Assembly: GCF_014251795.1 (NCBI RefSeq)
Contig: NZ_CP059201.1
Coordinates: 372,001-436,000 of the forward strand
Direction of reading: 5' to 3'
Source: Blattabacterium cuenoti
GTDB taxonomy: Bacteria; Bacteroidota; Bacteroidia; Flavobacteriales; Blattabacteriaceae
DNA length: 64,000 nt
Position numbers and translations under genes: made by a program. A model generated the notes under the pieces. The model was given only the letters and a program-made list of their open reading frames with translations. It searched no databases and was not told the origin of the DNA. Numbering within the stretch: the stretch's first letter is position 1; the number at the start of each line of letters is the position of its first letter. Below are positions 17,879-28,411 of the stretch, one piece after another.

Positions 17879-19183
17879 TTAATTCCATTTTGAATAAAAT
17901 GAATTTTTTCCAAGAGCATTCTCAATACGTAATAATTGATTATATTTTGAAACTCTTTCAGAACGACATAAAGAACCTGTTTTTATTTGTTCAATATTAA
18001 ATGCAACAGAAAGATCTGCTATGAAAGGATCTTCAGTATCTCCAGAACGATGAGATACAATATTTTTATATTTATTTTTTTTAGCTACATTTATTGTTTC
18101 AATTGTTTCCGTTAATGTTCCTACTTGATTTACTTTAATTAAAATAGAATTTGCTACTTTCTCTTCTATTCCTTTTTTCAATTTTTTTACTTGTGTTACA
18201 AAAAGATCATCTCCCACCAATTGAACTTTATCTCCTATTTCATGAGTTAACAATTTCCATCCTTCCCAATCATGTTGATCCATTCCATCTTCAATAGATA
18301 TAATTGGATATTTTTTAATTAAATAAGATAAATAATTAATGTGTTCTTCTCTCGTTTTAATCAAATCTTTTGTCTTTTTTTCTGGCTTTTCAAACTTAGA
18401 ATAATCATATTGATTTTTTTCTTTTTCATAAAATTCAGATGCAGCACAATCTATAGCAATAGCAATTTGATCATAAGGTTCGTAATTAGCTATGTGTATA
18501 GCTTCTAATATAGAATCTAAAATACTTTCAATACCATTATTCTTAAAATTAGGAGAAAAACCCCCTTCATCGCCTACATTTGTAGAAAAACCTTTATGAT
18601 TTAACATATTTTTTAGTTGAAAAAATACTTTATGTCCCATTTGAAGCGCTTCTCTAAAAGTATTGGCTTTAACAGGAATTATCATAAATTCTTGAAAAAC
18701 TATAGAAGAAATATTTGAATGTCTTCCCCCATTAATAATATTGATTAATGGTATAGGTAATGAACAAGTATAAACTCCTCCAATATATTTATAAAGAGGA
18801 ATTCTCAACTCATTAGAAGCTGCTTTTACGGTAGCTAATGAAATAGCCAAAATAGCATTAGATCCTAATCTTGTTTTATTCTCTGTTCCATCCAATTCTA
18901 ACATCAGTCGATCAATGCTAATTTGATCTAAAACAGATTTTCCGATTAGTTCAGGAGCAATAATATCATTTACATTTTGAACAGCTTTTAAAACACTTTT
19001 TCCAAAAAAAACATTTTGATTTTCATCACGTAATTCAAAAGCTTCATTTTTTCCCTTTGACGCTCCAGATGGAACAGAGGCTCGTCCTAATATATGATTT
19101 TCAGTTATTACGTCTACTTCTACAGTAGGATTTCCTCTAGAATCTAATATTTGTCTAGCTTGAATCTTTTTAATTTTACTCAT
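17879..19183 (-). CDS. eno: Enolase
   Basis: Converts 2-phosphoglycerate to phosphoenolpyruvate. The 434 residues start canonically (IKKIQARQILDSRGNPTVEV). The catalytic region includes GDEGGFSPN, SIEDGMDQHDWEGW (metal ligands) and ILIKVNQVGTLTET (catalytic Lys), and SHRSGDTED follows. The start overlaps rplQ by 8 bp, so enolase is coupled to the alpha ribosomal cluster. gpmI, the preceding glycolytic step, lies near the opposite end of the same block. Confidence 0.97.
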   Translation of the reverse strand: MSKIKKIQARQILDSRGNPTVEVDVITENHILGRASVPSGASKGKNEAFELRDENQNVFFGKSVLKAVQNVNDIIAPELIGKSVLDQISIDRLMLELDGTENKTRLGSNAILAISLATVKAASNELRIPLYKYIGGVYTCSLPIPLINIINGGRHSNISSIVFQEFMIIPVKANTFREALQMGHKVFFQLKNMLNHKGFSTNVGDEGGFSPNFKNNGIESILDSILEAIHIANYEPYDQIAIAIDCAASEFYEKEKNQYDYSKFEKPEKKTKDLIKTREEHINYLSYLIKKYPIISIEDGMDQHDWEGWKLLTHEIGDKVQLVGDDLFVTQVKKLKKGIEEKVANSILIKVNQVGTLTETIETINVAKKNKYKNIVSHRSGDTEDPFIADLSVAFNIEQIKTGSLCRSERVSKYNQLLRIENALGKNSFYSKWN

Positions 19184-19613
19184 TGTTATTGTTACTACTA
19201 TGTTTTTTTCTGCTCCGTCTTATGGATTTTACTCTTTTTTTAGAAGTATATATTTCATTAAAATCTACGAATTCAATCAGGGAATAAGAAGCTTGATCTC
19301 CAAAACGAAATCCAGTTTTTATTATTCTAGTATACCCACCAGAACGTTCACGTACTTTGTGAAAAGTATCCTTAAATAATTCTGATACCGCTTCTTTATC
19401 TTTTAAATACGAAAAAATATTTCTTTTAGAATGAATTGTGTTAATTTTTGATTTTGTTATAATAGGCTCTATATATTTTCTTAAAGTTTTAGCTTTAGCC
19501 AAAGTTGTAAAAATTCTTTTCTTTTTTATAAGAGAAGAAGCAATGTTAGAAAGAAGGGATTTACGATGTCCATATTTTCTTCCCAAGTGATTATTTTTAT
19601 TTTTATGATTCAT
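19176..19613 (-). CDS. rplQ: 50S ribosomal protein L17
   Basis: The conserved start is NHLGRKYGHRKSLLSNIASSL, with GGYTRIIKTGFRFGDQA near residue 100. At 145 residues it carries a short basic C-terminal tail. It follows rpoA with an 11-bp overlap, as in the bacterial alpha operon, and overlaps eno downstream by 8 bp. Confidence 0.97.
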   Translation of the reverse strand: MNHKNKNNHLGRKYGHRKSLLSNIASSLIKKKRIFTTLAKAKTLRKYIEPIITKSKINTIHSKRNIFSYLKDKEAVSELFKDTFHKVRERSGGYTRIIKTGFRFGDQASYSLIEFVDFNEIYTSKKRVKSIRRSRKKHSSNNNNE

Positions 19614-20601
19614 TTAATTTAAATTCTCCTATGTTCATGCCAAAATATAATCCTTTATCCTTCATTTTACTTTCTAGTTCATCTAGTGATTTTTTACCAA
19701 AATTTCTCATTTTTAACATATTATTTCTTTTACAACTCACTAAATCTGCAATCGTATTTATAGAAGCTGACTTTAAGCAATTTTTTGTACGAACAGATAA
19801 ATCCATATCACTTAACTTAGACATTAATAATGTTCGCATTCGTATAAATTCTTCATCATATTTTTTTTCTTTATTAATTTTTTCTTCTTTTTTCTCACCT
19901 ATTTTTTCATAAGAAAAAATAGAAAAATACTGAATTAATATTTTTGAAGCCTCCATTAAAGCCAATTTTGGAGATATAGATCCATCCGTTATTATTTCTA
20001 ATGAAAGATTTTCAAAATCCGTTTTTTGTCCTACGCGACAGCTTTCTATTGTATATTTCACATTTTTAATTGGAGTATAAATAGAATCAATCGAAATAGT
20101 TTCAATAGAATCTTGATTATTCTTTTTATTTTCTTCTGCAGGAACATAACCTCTTCCTTCTTCAATTGTGAAACTTATATCTAAAGGAATTGATTCATCT
20201 TTATTACAAATAACTAAATTATCGTTCAAAATTTGAAATCCAGAAATGAATTTATTCAAAATTTTTCCTGTCACTTGTTTCTCCTGATTTATATGAACGT
20301 TAACTGTTTCTTTACAAGTTCCTAATATTTTTTGTTTAAAACGAATTTTCTTGAAATTTAAAATAATTTCAGTTACATCTTCAAGAACCCCTTCTATAGT
20401 AGAAAATTCATATTTAACTCCTTTAATTTTAATAGAAGTTACTGCGAATCCTCTCAAAGAACCCAATAAAACTCTTCTTAATGCATTACCTAAAGTCATT
20501 CCATATCCTGGTTCTAAAGGTTTTAAATGAAAAATGCCCTTACTATCTGAAAATTCAGATATTGTAATTTTATTAGGTTTTACGAAATCTAGAATAGCCA
20601 T
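19603..20601 (-). CDS. rpoA: RNA polymerase alpha subunit
   Basis: The alpha dimer nucleates RNA polymerase assembly and its C-terminal domain contacts DNA and activators. The N-terminal assembly domain spans about residues 1-235 (FHLKPLEPGYGMTLGNALRRVLL), followed by a Lys/Glu-rich linker. The C-terminal domain (about 255-332) has SVRTKNCLKSASINTIADLV. The full 332-residue length indicates an intact C-terminal domain. It sits between rpsD and rplQ as in most bacteria. Confidence 0.98.
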   Translation of the reverse strand: MAILDFVKPNKITISEFSDSKGIFHLKPLEPGYGMTLGNALRRVLLGSLRGFAVTSIKIKGVKYEFSTIEGVLEDVTEIILNFKKIRFKQKILGTCKETVNVHINQEKQVTGKILNKFISGFQILNDNLVICNKDESIPLDISFTIEEGRGYVPAEENKKNNQDSIETISIDSIYTPIKNVKYTIESCRVGQKTDFENLSLEIITDGSISPKLALMEASKILIQYFSIFSYEKIGEKKEEKINKEKKYDEEFIRMRTLLMSKLSDMDLSVRTKNCLKSASINTIADLVSCKRNNMLKMRNFGKKSLDELESKMKDKGLYFGMNIGEFKLNES

Positions 20602-20612
20602 TTAATTTACTA

Positions 20613-21221
20613 CTATTTTGAATATAATTCAACAATTAATTGTTCCTTAATATTTTCAGGAATTTGTGCTCTTTTTGGCATCATTCTAAATATACCAAAC
20701 ATGTTTTTTTCATCCAAAATCAACCATTCCACTATTGGTCCTGTTTTATTGTGTATAGAATCTAATATTACAGGGTGTTTTTTTGATTTTTCTTTAATTT
20801 CTATTTTATCTCCAGGTTTTAATCGAAAAGATGGAATGTTAACTATTTTATTATTCACAATAATATGTCTATGAGAAACAATTTGACGAGCAGAAGATCG
20901 AGATGGTGCAAATTTTAATCTAAAAACTATGTTATCTAAACGACTTTCACATGCTTGCAACAATAACTCTCCAGTTATTCCTTTTTTTTTCGAAGCTTCA
21001 AAAAATAAACTTTCAAATTGTCGTTCTAATATTCCATAGGTATACCTCGCTTTTTGTTTTTCTATTAATTGAATAAAATATTCTGAACGTTTTCCTCTAC
21101 GACGGTTAGCTCCATGTTGACCAGATGGATATTTTCTTCTTTCGAAATATTTATCTTCCCCATAAATACACTCCCCAAATCTTCTAGATATTTTGGTTTT
21201 TGGTCCTATATATTTTGCCAT
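20613..21221 (-). CDS. rpsD: 30S ribosomal protein S4
   Basis: Primary 16S rRNA binder. Its 202 residues include the S4 domain ([22 protein letters not shown], then [11 protein letters not shown]). The N-terminus ([16 protein letters not shown]) is of the Bacteroidota type and lacks a Cys zinc knuckle. In E. coli S4 represses the alpha operon; no such leader is evident here. It is placed between rpsK and rpoA. Confidence 0.97.
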   Translation of the reverse strand: MAKYIGPKTKISRRFGECIYGEDKYFERRKYPSGQHGANRRRGKRSEYFIQLIEKQKARYTYGILERQFESLFFEASKKKGITGELLLQACESRLDNIVFRLKFAPSRSSARQIVSHRHIIVNNKIVNIPSFRLKPGDKIEIKEKSKKHPVILDSIHNKTGPIVEWLILDEKNMFGIFRMMPKRAQIPENIKEQLIVELYSK

Positions 21222-21236
21222 AATTTTAAAAAAATA

Positions 21237-21635
21237 TCAAACTCTTCTCCTTTTAGGAGGACGACAACCATTATGTGGTAAAGGAGTAATATCTTTTATT
21301 ATTGTTACTACAATACCAGAATTACTCAATGCTCGTATAGCAGCATCTCTTCCTGCTCCAGGACCTTTGACTTTAACTTCCACCTTTTTTATTCCAGCGT
21401 TTAAACCTTCTTTTGCTACATTTTCTGCTACCATTTGAGCAGCATATGGAGTATTTTTTTTAGATCCTCTAAAATTCATTTTACCAGCAGAAGACCATGC
21501 AACTACGTCCCCTTTTTTATTTGTTAAAGTTATAATAATATTATTAAAAGTAGCTTGGATATGAGCTTCCCCCACAGAATCTACTACTACTGATTTTTTT
21601 CTACCCTTTCCCTTTCCCAATGATGATTTGACCAT
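21237..21635 (-). CDS. rpsK: 30S ribosomal protein S11
   Basis: 132 residues. The conserved core [15 protein letters not shown] and the C-terminal THL-like tail [18 protein letters not shown] identify S11, which forms part of the platform at the mRNA exit. It follows rpsM by 3 bp. Confidence 0.97.
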   Translation of the reverse strand: MVKSSLGKGKGRKKSVVVDSVGEAHIQATFNNIIITLTNKKGDVVAWSSAGKMNFRGSKKNTPYAAQMVAENVAKEGLNAGIKKVEVKVKGPGAGRDAAIRALSNSGIVVTIIKDITPLPHNGCRPPKRRRV

Positions 21636-21638
21636 ATT

Positions 21639-22019
21639 TTATGTTGCTACTTTCTTTTTATTTGCTACTGTTTTTTTTCTACCTTTTCTGGTTCTACAAT
21701 TATTTTTTGTCTTTTGTCCTCTTAATGGTAAACATTTTCTATGTCTAGTTCCGACATAACAGCCTATATCCATTAATCGTTTAATATGAAATTGTATTTC
21801 AGATCTTAATTCTCCTTCAATCTTTATATGATCAGATATATATTTCCGTATCTTACTTATATCATCATCAGACCAACTCTCTACTTTTTTATTTTCATCT
21901 ATTCCAATTGAACAGAGTATTCTTTTTGATAGACTTTTCCCCACTCCATATAAATAAGTAAGACCGATAACTCCCCTTTTAGATTTTGGTAAATCCACTC
22001 CTGAAATTCTTACAGACAT
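21639..22019 (-). CDS. rpsM: 30S ribosomal protein S13
   Basis: 126 residues with the S13 signatures [19 protein letters not shown] and [18 protein letters not shown]. The basic C-terminus that contacts tRNA is intact. It begins 5 bp after the rpmJ stop, in the normal infA-rpmJ-rpsM-rpsK-rpsD-rpoA-rplQ order. Confidence 0.97.
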   Translation of the reverse strand: MSVRISGVDLPKSKRGVIGLTYLYGVGKSLSKRILCSIGIDENKKVESWSDDDISKIRKYISDHIKIEGELRSEIQFHIKRLMDIGCYVGTRHRKCLPLRGQKTKNNCRTRKGRKKTVANKKKVAT

Positions 22020-22024
22020 AAAAA

Positions 22025-22141
22025 TTAACCTTGTTTTTGTTTAAATCTAGGATTTTTTTTATTAATAATACGAAGACGTCTTTTTCTTCTAACAATTTTA
22101 CAGTTATCAGTTCTTTTTTTTAAAGATGCCCTTACTTTCAT
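22025..22141 (-). CDS. rpmJ: 50S ribosomal protein L36
   Basis: A short 38-codon gene, read from the sequence: [20 protein letters not shown], continuing with [18 protein letters not shown]. It matches L36 in length and position between infA and rpsM. Only one conserved Cys (C14) is visible, so this is the zinc-free L36 type. Ends 5 bp before rpsM. Confidence 0.95.
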   Translation of the reverse strand: MKVRASLKKRTDNCKIVRRKRRLRIINKKNPRFKQKQG

Positions 22142-22162
22142 AACATAAAAATTTGATTCGAT

Positions 22163-22378
22163 TTAATATCTATAAGTTATTCTTCCTCTTTCTAAATCAT
22201 AAGAAGACATTTCTAATCTTACTTTATCTCCTGGCAATATTTTTATATAATGCATTCTCATTTTACCTGAAATATGAGCTTTTACAACACATCCATTCTC
22301 TAATTCTACACGAAACATCGCATTCGGAGATGAATCTATGATAATGCCATCAACTTCAATATGCTTTTGTTTAGCCAT
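22163..22378 (-). CDS. infA: Translation initiation factor IF-1
   Basis: 71 residues of a single OB fold. I chose the start at [11 protein letters not shown]; the frame is open upstream to 22426, but those extra hydrophobic residues are unlike IF-1. Motifs include [24 protein letters not shown] and a [10 protein letters not shown]-terminal half. It follows secY directly; the map gene that often separates them is located elsewhere in this window. Confidence 0.95.
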   Translation of the reverse strand: MAKQKHIEVDGIIIDSSPNAMFRVELENGCVVKAHISGKMRMHYIKILPGDKVRLEMSSYDLERGRITYRY

Positions 22379-22434
22379 ACATATAAATAATTTGTTTAAT
22401 ATAAAACATAAAAATAATATATACAAAAAAATTA

Positions 22435-23817
22435 TTATCTAGTATATCTACTACTACGATATTTCATCATCATTAATTCATCATAATGATAGTTCAAAAG
22501 ATATATGTTCACTTGCTGTAAAATGTCTAGAATTACTCCTACTACAATTAGTAGAGAAGTTCCTCCATAAAATAAAGAAAAATTTTGTGTAAAACCCAAA
22601 CGAAAAACAATAGAGGGAAGTATTGCTATGACTGATAATAAAAAAGCTCCAGGCAATGTGATTGTTGATAAAATGCGATCTATATACTCAGCAGTCTCTT
22701 TTCCAGGTTTAATTCTAGGTATATGTCCTCCACTTCTTTTCAAATCATTGGCCATTTGATTTACTGGAATAGCAATAGCTGTATAAAAAAAAGTAAAAAT
22801 TATGACTAACAAAGAAATAGTTAAATTATACCATAATCCATAAATATCTTGAAAAAGATGAAAAAAACTTTTTATGTTAGTGTTTTTTACATAATCAGAA
22901 AAAGTTAGTGGAAACAACATAATAGCTTGAGAAAATATAATAGGCATAACTCCAGCTGCCGTCATTTTTAGTGGAATATATTGATGCTTTTTATTGTGTA
23001 TTGAATCTAATCCTAAAGACTTATAATGAGAAACATATTGTACTGGTATTTTTCTAACAGCTTGAATAATTATAATAGAAAACAAAATAACTAATAACCA
23101 TAATAAAAATTCAAGAAACAAAATTATTAATCCTCCATTTCCAATTTCCAATTTACTAATAATTTCCTTACTGATAGCATCTGGAAAACGCGCTATTATT
23201 CCAGACATTATAATTAAAGAAATTCCATTTCCTATTCCTTTATCCGTTATTTTATCTCCCAACCACATGGTAAATAAAGTACCTGAAGTTAAAATCATTA
23301 TTCCTATAATCCAAAACATACTTTTCCCATGAAAAGTATTTAAATTAATTAAATAAGCAATTCTTGAAGAAGAAAAAGGAATAAATTGTTGAGTCAAAGA
23401 AACGAGATACACAGGAGCTTGTATTAAACATATTCCTATAGTTAACCATCTCGTTATAAAATTAATTTGTTTTCTTCCGCTTTCTCCATCTTTTTGTAAT
23501 CTTTGCAAATAAGGAATAATTATACACATCAATTGTATAATAATAGATGCAGATATATAAGGCATAATGCCTAAAGCTAAAACTGATGCACGATTAAAAG
23601 CCCCACCTGTAAAAGAGGATAAAATTTGCATTAATCCTTTAGATCCTGAATTAAATTTTTCTATAAAATTACTAATTCCTAAAGGATTAATACCTGGAAG
23701 AGGAATATAAGCACCAAAACGATATACTAACAATAAACCTAAAGTGATTATTATTTTTTTTCGTAATTCTTTAACATTCCAAATGTTATAAACAGTCATT
23801 ATAAAATTTTTATTCAT
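22435..23817 (-). CDS. secY: Protein translocase subunit SecY
   Basis: Central channel of the Sec translocon. It has 460 residues with about ten membrane helices. It begins near [30 protein letters not shown] and has the plug/second-helix region [34 protein letters not shown] and PGKETAEYI are the conserved cytosolic loops. Met7 is an alternative start. It follows rplO by 9 bp, as in the spc operon. SecG is encoded at 63161-63409. Confidence 0.97.
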   Translation of the reverse strand: MNKNFIMTVYNIWNVKELRKKIIITLGLLLVYRFGAYIPLPGINPLGISNFIEKFNSGSKGLMQILSSFTGGAFNRASVLALGIMPYISASIIIQLMCIIIPYLQRLQKDGESGRKQINFITRWLTIGICLIQAPVYLVSLTQQFIPFSSSRIAYLINLNTFHGKSMFWIIGIMILTSGTLFTMWLGDKITDKGIGNGISLIIMSGIIARFPDAISKEIISKLEIGNGGLIILFLEFLLWLLVILFSIIIIQAVRKIPVQYVSHYKSLGLDSIHNKKHQYIPLKMTAAGVMPIIFSQAIMLFPLTFSDYVKNTNIKSFFHLFQDIYGLWYNLTISLLVIIFTFFYTAIAIPVNQMANDLKRSGGHIPRIKPGKETAEYIDRILSTITLPGAFLLSVIAILPSIVFRLGFTQNFSLFYGGTSLLIVVGVILDILQQVNIYLLNYHYDELMMMKYRSSRYTR

Positions 23818-23826
23818 AAATTTTGT

Positions 23827-24291
23827 TTATGTAAATACAGCTTCTCCCCCTATTTTTTTTATAGATAATAAAGCTTTTTTACTAAATTTGGATGCATATA
23901 TTTTTAATGGGATGTTAAGTTTCCCTCTTCCTAAAATTTTAACAAAATCATTTTTCCTAATCAAATTATTTTTGATAAAGAATTCTTTATTAACGATATT
24001 TTTTCCTTCTTTTTTAATACGATCTTGAATTGTGTCTAAATTAATTCCAACAATTCTTTTACCGAAAACATTTCTTTTAAATCCAAATTTAGGTATTCTT
24101 CTTTGAAAAGGCATTTGTCCTCCTTCAAATCCTTTTTTTTTAGAAAAACCAGATCTAGATTTAGCTCCTTTATGTCCTCTACCACAAGTTCCTCCTTTTC
24201 CTGAACCTTGTCCTCTACCTAATCTTAATTTCTTTTTATTAGATTTATGGTTTGGATGTAAACAATTAATAGTTAAAAAACTTTTATCCAT
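23827..24291 (-). CDS. rplO: 50S ribosomal protein L15
   Basis: 154 residues with the Gly/Arg-rich L15 signature [21 protein letters not shown] and [15 protein letters not shown]. Its start overlaps the rpsE stop by 8 bp. The slot between rpsE and rplO that normally holds rpmD (L30) is therefore absent. Confidence 0.97.
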   Translation of the reverse strand: MDKSFLTINCLHPNHKSNKKKLRLGRGQGSGKGGTCGRGHKGAKSRSGFSKKKGFEGGQMPFQRRIPKFGFKRNVFGKRIVGINLDTIQDRIKKEGKNIVNKEFFIKNNLIRKNDFVKILGRGKLNIPLKIYASKFSKKALLSIKKIGGEAVFT

Positions 24292-24784
24292 CGTATACTT
24301 TTTTTGTGTTTATTCCTCTTTGTTTTGCTATTATATAAACATCTCTCATTTTACTTAATGCTTTGATCGTTGCTTTTATAACATTATGATGATTAGACGA
24401 TCCTTTAGATTTAGACAAAACATTTCTCAATCCTGCAGCTTCAAGAACGGCCCTTAAAGGACCTCCAGCAATGATTCCAGTCCCATCAGATGCAGGTTTG
24501 ATCAGAATACGCGCTCCCCCATATTTAGCCTCTTGTTTATGAGGTATGGTTCCATTAGAAATACATACCTTAAAAAGATTTTTTTTTGCTTGCTCTCCAG
24601 CTTTATGAATAGCATCAGGTGCTTCTTTAGATTTTCCAAATCCATAACCTACTATTCCATTTTCGTTTCCTTTAATAACAATAGCACTAAAACTAAAATA
24701 CCTTCTTCCTTTAGTTACCTTACATACTCTTGTTACTCCAACTAATTTTTCTTTTAACTCAAATCCTGTATATTTTATTGACAT
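24284..24784 (-). CDS. rpsE: 30S ribosomal protein S5
   Basis: 166 residues. The S5 N-terminal dsRNA-like domain is at about residues 10-75 ([24 protein letters not shown] segment and [12 protein letters not shown]), followed by the C-terminal domain with [20 protein letters not shown]5 helps decoding accuracy and mRNA unwinding. It lies 7 bp after rplR and overlaps rplO. Confidence 0.97.
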   Translation of the reverse strand: MSIKYTGFELKEKLVGVTRVCKVTKGRRYFSFSAIVIKGNENGIVGYGFGKSKEAPDAIHKAGEQAKKNLFKVCISNGTIPHKQEAKYGGARILIKPASDGTGIIAGGPLRAVLEAAGLRNVLSKSKGSSNHHNVIKATIKALSKMRDVYIIAKQRGINTKKVYDG

Positions 24785-24791
24785 ATTTTAT

Positions 24792-25115
24792 TTAAAATTC
24801 TAACCCAGCTTCTCTCACTCCATCAGCTAAAGATTTAACTCTTCCATGATATAAATATTTTCCTTTATCAAATACTAATTTTTTTATTTTCAATTTCATT
24901 GCCTTGTTTCCTAATCGTTTTCCTACTTTATTAGCTATTTCTGTTTTATTTTTTTTATATTTTCGAAATTCTTTTTCTTTTGAAGAAGAAAAAACTAAAG
25001 TTTTTCCACATAAATCATCTATTATTTGTGCATATATTTCTTTATTGCTTCTAAAAACGGAAATTCTAGGTCTATTTGGATTTCCGAAAATTTTTCTCGA
25101 TTTTTTATTTTTCAT
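24792..25115 (-). CDS. rplR: 50S ribosomal protein L18
   Basis: Binds 5S rRNA. At 107 residues it is slightly short because the basic N-terminus is trimmed to [20 protein letters not shown]. The family core [18 protein letters not shown] and the C-terminus [18 protein letters not shown] are intact. Follows rplF by 5 bp. Confidence 0.96.
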   Translation of the reverse strand: MKNKKSRKIFGNPNRPRISVFRSNKEIYAQIIDDLCGKTLVFSSSKEKEFRKYKKNKTEIANKVGKRLGNKAMKLKIKKLVFDKGKYLYHGRVKSLADGVREAGLEF

Positions 25116-25120
25116 ATAAT

Positions 25121-25666
25121 TTAAGCAGATTTTCCTGCCTTTCTTCGAACTTCTTCTCCAAAATATCTAATTCCTTTTCCTTTATAAGGTTCTGGAGTTC
25201 TGAAAGATCTAATTTTAGCAGCGATTATTCCCAACAACTGTTTATCATAAGATTTTAAAATAATAATAGTATTTTTAGCTTTCTCAGACTCTATTTTTAT
25301 ATTAATTTCCTCAGGAATTTGCATCATAATATTATGAGAAAAACCTAAACTTAAATCTAAAATTGATTCATTATAAAATGCTCTGTAACCAATTCCTACT
25401 AACTCTAATTTTTTTTGAAATCCTTTTGTAACTCCTATTATCATATTTTTTATTAACATATGATATAACCCGTGTAAAGATTTATATTTTTTATTTTCTT
25501 GATTTTTAGTAATTAACAATTTATTTCCATTTAAATTCAATTGAAATCCTTCTGAAATTTTTTGACTTAAACTTCCTAAAGAGCCTTTTACCAATATATT
25601 TTGATCAAAAATCTCAATATTAACATCTTCAGGGATAAAAATAGGCTTCTTCCCTATTCTAGACAT
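25121..25666 (-). CDS. rplF: 50S ribosomal protein L6
   Basis: 181 residues with two tandem L6 folds. The start is [14 protein letters not shown], and the C-terminal signature [21 protein letters not shown], which contacts 23S rRNA near the sarcin-ricin loop, is complete. Sits between rpsH and rplR in spc-operon order. Confidence 0.97.
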   Translation of the reverse strand: MSRIGKKPIFIPEDVNIEIFDQNILVKGSLGSLSQKISEGFQLNLNGNKLLITKNQENKKYKSLHGLYHMLIKNMIIGVTKGFQKKLELVGIGYRAFYNESILDLSLGFSHNIMMQIPEEINIKIESEKAKNTIIILKSYDKQLLGIIAAKIRSFRTPEPYKGKGIRYFGEEVRRKAGKSA

Positions 25667-25694
25667 TTTTTTTATAATTTAAAATTTAATCAAT

Positions 25695-26078
25695 TCAATA
25701 TATAAAACATAATATTTCTCCTCCTATTTTCTTTTTTCTTGCTTGCTTATCTGTAATAACTCCACTAGAAGTAGAAATTATAGCAATTCCTAATCCGTTT
25801 AATACTCTAGGTATATTTTTATATTTACAATATTTTCTTAATCCTGGTTTACTAATTCTAATAATTTTTTGAATAACAGAAGTTTTTTCTTTATAATATT
25901 TTAAAGCTATTTTAATTATTTTTCTATCATATTCAAATTTATAACCTAATATGTATCCATTTTCTAATAAAACACGAAGAATCTCTTTCTTCATTTTAGA
26001 AGATGGAACTTTAAGTAATTTATGTTTTGCTAAACTAGCATTTCGAATTCTAGTTAAAAAATCAGCAATAATATCCAT
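25695..26078 (-). CDS. rpsH: 30S ribosomal protein S8
   Basis: 127 residues. The N-terminal half carries [16 protein letters not shown], and the C-terminal signature [20 protein letters not shown] is conserved. S8 is a primary 16S binder and, in E. coli, the spc-operon repressor; no repressor-binding leader can be asserted here. Confidence 0.97.
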   Translation of the reverse strand: MDIIADFLTRIRNASLAKHKLLKVPSSKMKKEILRVLLENGYILGYKFEYDRKIIKIALKYYKEKTSVIQKIIRISKPGLRKYCKYKNIPRVLNGLGIAIISTSSGVITDKQARKKKIGGEILCFIY

Positions 26079-26093
26079 ACGTTATGTTTTTTT

Positions 26094-26363
26094 TCACCAA
26101 CTTGCTTTTTTTACTCCAGGAATAAGTCCTTGAGAAACTAAATTTCTAAAAATAATACGAGAAATTCCAAACTTACGCATATATCCTCTACATCTACCAG
26201 TAATAGAACATCTATTTCTTAAACGAACAGGAGAAGCATCTCTAGGTAATTTTTGCAATAGCTGATAATTTCCAGCTTTTTTTAAAGCTTTTCTTTTACT
26301 TGCATATTTCAAAACCATTTTTTCTCTTTTTCTTTGTCTTGCTTTAACTGATTCTTTAGCCAT
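26094..26363 (-). CDS. rpsN: 30S ribosomal protein S14
   Basis: I start it at [17 protein letters not shown] (89 aa). The frame continues upstream but that part lies inside rplE and is not S14-like. [21 protein letters not shown] is the S14 signature. Only scattered Cys are present rather than a CxxC pair, so this is the longer zinc-free (C-) type. The start overlaps rplE by 8 bp. Confidence 0.95.
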   Translation of the reverse strand: MAKESVKARQRKREKMVLKYASKRKALKKAGNYQLLQKLPRDASPVRLRNRCSITGRCRGYMRKFGISRIIFRNLVSQGLIPGVKKASW

Positions 26364-26928
26364 TTTTATTCTTTTTAATTTTAAAAGGTATTCCAAATAA
26401 AGACAAAAGACTTTTAGCTTCTTCATTATTTTTTGCAGAAGTTACAAATGTAATATTCATTCCCATATTTTTTTTAATTTTATCAATACTTATTTCAGGA
26501 TAAATTATTTGTTCTATAATTCCCATATTATAATTTCCACGACCATCAAAACTATTTTCTTTCACTCCATTGAAATCCCTAACTCTAGGTAAATAAACAA
26601 CAATAAGTCTTTCTAAAAATTCATACATTTTTACTCTCCTTAAAGTAACTTTGACCCCTATAGACATTCCTTTTCTAAGTTTAAATCCGGATTCATCATG
26701 TTTAGAATAACAAAAAACAGCTTTTTGTCCTGTTACATCTGTTATTTCATTCATGGAATGATATATGATTTTTTTATCAAAAACGGAAGAACCTACCCCT
26801 TGATGAATCACTATTTTTTTTAATTTAGGTACTTCCATAATAGAAATATATCTAAATTTTTTAATTAAAGCAGGAACTATTTTTTTTTTATAAAATTCTT
26901 GAAATTTAGATTGATAAATCACTTTCAA
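26356..26928 (-). CDS. rplE: 50S ribosomal protein L5
   Basis: 190 residues. L5 binds 5S rRNA and the P-site t[35 protein letters not shown] and [20 protein letters not shown] are conserved. The gene overlaps rplX by 23 bp, an unusually long overlap for this region, and overlaps rpsN by 8 bp. Confidence 0.97.
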   Translation of the reverse strand: MKVIYQSKFQEFYKKKIVPALIKKFRYISIMEVPKLKKIVIHQGVGSSVFDKKIIYHSMNEITDVTGQKAVFCYSKHDESGFKLRKGMSIGVKVTLRRVKMYEFLERLIVVYLPRVRDFNGVKENSFDGRGNYNMGIIEQIIYPEISIDKIKKNMGMNITFVTSAKNNEEAKSLLSLFGIPFKIKKNKNG

Positions 26929-27142
26929 TTTTTTTCAAATTAGATAAATGTATAGGAGCTTCTTTTTCTATAATACCACCTTTAGGTTGTTTTGGAATAG
27001 GTTTAGTATGTCGTTTAACCATATTGATTCCATCTATAATAGCTTTATTTTTTTTATAAAAAACTTTCGTAACTATTCCTTCAATCCCCTTATAATTTCC
27101 TGATAAAATTAATACTTTATCTTTTTTCTTTATTTTTTTCAT
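26906..27142 (-). CDS. rplX: 50S ribosomal protein L24, shortened
   Basis: The KOW motif is clear (KKDKVLILSGNYKGIEGIV), as is HTKPIPKQPKGGIIEKEAPIH. At 78 residues it lacks about 20-25 C-terminal residues found in most bacterial L24 proteins. The missing tail coincides with the 23-bp overlap with rplE, as if a new stop arose inside the neighbour. L24 initiates 50S assembly, and the retained part contains the rRNA-binding fold. Confidence 0.95.
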   Translation of the reverse strand: MKKIKKKDKVLILSGNYKGIEGIVTKVFYKKNKAIIDGINMVKRHTKPIPKQPKGGIIEKEAPIHLSNLKKIESDLSI

Positions 27143-27160
27143 GAAAATTTGTTTGTTTTT

Positions 27161-27532
27161 TTACAAAACTTCTTGTGCTAAAGAAATAATTTTCATATAT
27201 TCTCTTTCCCTTAGTTCTCTTGCTACTGGACCAAAAACTCTTGTTCCCATTATTTCTCCAGAAGTGTTAATTAACACACAAGCATTATCATCAAAATTTA
27301 TGTAAGATCCATCTTTTCTTCTAGTTCTGTTTTTTGTTCTAATTATTACAGCTTTACAAACTTGACCTTTTTTAACTATACTTCCTTTAGAAACAGCTAC
27401 TTTTATAGTAACTACTATAGTATCACCTAATGAAGCATATCTCTTTTTAGTTCCACCTAAAACTCTAATAATTAAAACTTCTTTAGCTCCTGTATTATCG
27501 GATACTCTACACCTAGATTCTTGTTGTAACAT
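27161..27532 (-). CDS. rplN: 50S ribosomal protein L14
   Basis: 123 residues, beginning [19 protein letters not shown] and ending [14 protein letters not shown], both typical of L14. It overlaps rpsQ by one base (27532), the usual tight spc-operon spacing. Confidence 0.97.
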   Translation of the reverse strand: MLQQESRCRVSDNTGAKEVLIIRVLGGTKKRYASLGDTIVVTIKVAVSKGSIVKKGQVCKAVIIRTKNRTRRKDGSYINFDDNACVLINTSGEIMGTRVFGPVARELREREYMKIISLAQEVL

Positions 27533-27798
27533 TATACATTAAATTTTTCTAAAATATTAACTAATCTCCAACATTTTCTTTTACTAACAGGACGCATTTC
27601 CATGATACTTACTTTATCTCCATTTTTAGAAATATTTTTTTCATCGTGAACCATATATTTTTTATTTTTCGTAATACTTTTTCCGTAATATCTATGTTTC
27701 ACCTTTTTGATTTCATGTACTATAATCGTTTTATCCATTTTATCACTAACAACTATTCCTTGTCTTTGTTTTCGAATGTTTCTAGTTTTTTTTATCAT
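27532..27798 (-). CDS. rpsQ: 30S ribosomal protein S17
   Basis: 88 residues of an OB-fold primary 16S binder. [19 protein letters not shown] and [18 protein letters not shown] are the family motifs. It overlaps rpmC by 17 bp upstream and rplN by one base downstream. Confidence 0.96.
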   Translation of the reverse strand: MIKKTRNIRKQRQGIVVSDKMDKTIIVHEIKKVKHRYYGKSITKNKKYMVHDEKNISKNGDKVSIMEMRPVSKRKCWRLVNILEKFNV

Positions 27799-27982
27799 TA
27801 ATTTTTTTATTATATTCAGTTTTTAATTTGGCAATATTTTTCCTGATAAATTTAATTTGCATAGGATTTTTCAACATTTTTATGTGATGATTAAATTTTA
27901 TATTTTGGTAGTTTTTTTTCAACTCACTAATTTTCTTAATCAAATTCCTAATGGATAAATTTTTTATGTCTAAATTATTCAT
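27782..27982 (-). CDS. rpmC: 50S ribosomal protein L29
   Basis: 66 residues, two long helices. [19 protein letters not shown] and [20 protein letters not shown] match L29 in spacing, although the sequence is strongly Lys/Ile/Asn-biased. Located between rplP (4-bp ATGA-type overlap) and rpsQ as expected. Confidence 0.94.
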   Translation of the reverse strand: MNNLDIKNLSIRNLIKKISELKKNYQNIKFNHHIKMLKNPMQIKFIRKNIAKLKTEYNKKINDKKN

Positions 27983-28392
27983 AATTCATTAGAATAAATA
28001 AATTTTATTTTTATAGGAAGTTTTTGAGCAGCTAATCTTAAAGCTTCTTTAGCTACATCCATTTCAACTCCATCTATTTCAAATAAAATTCGACCAGGTT
28101 TAACTACAGATACCCAGAATTCAACAGGACCTTTTCCTTTTCCCATACGGACTTCTTGTGGTTTTCTTGTAGCTGGCTTATCAGGAAAAACATTAATCCA
28201 TAATTGTCCTTCTCTTTTCATATATCTTGTTGCAGCAATTCTCGCAGCCTCTAATTGTCTAGAAGTGATCCAAGCTCCTTCTAAAGCTTTGATTCCATAC
28301 AAACCTCGAGAAAGAAAAATACCCTTTTTTGCATTTCCACGAATTCTTCCTTTTTGTTTTTTTTTATATTTTGTTTTTTTTGGTTGTAACAT
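27979..28392 (-). CDS. rplP: 50S ribosomal protein L16
   Basis: 137 residues. [16 protein letters not shown] at the start and the signature [13 protein letters not shown] in the middle are diagnostic. L16 organises the A-site region of the 50S subunit. Lies between rpsC and rpmC. Confidence 0.97.
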   Translation of the reverse strand: MLQPKKTKYKKKQKGRIRGNAKKGIFLSRGLYGIKALEGAWITSRQLEAARIAATRYMKREGQLWINVFPDKPATRKPQEVRMGKGKGPVEFWVSVVKPGRILFEIDGVEMDVAKEALRLAAQKLPIKIKFIYSNEL

Positions 28393-28411
28393 GTTGATGA
28401 AAAAAATTTAT

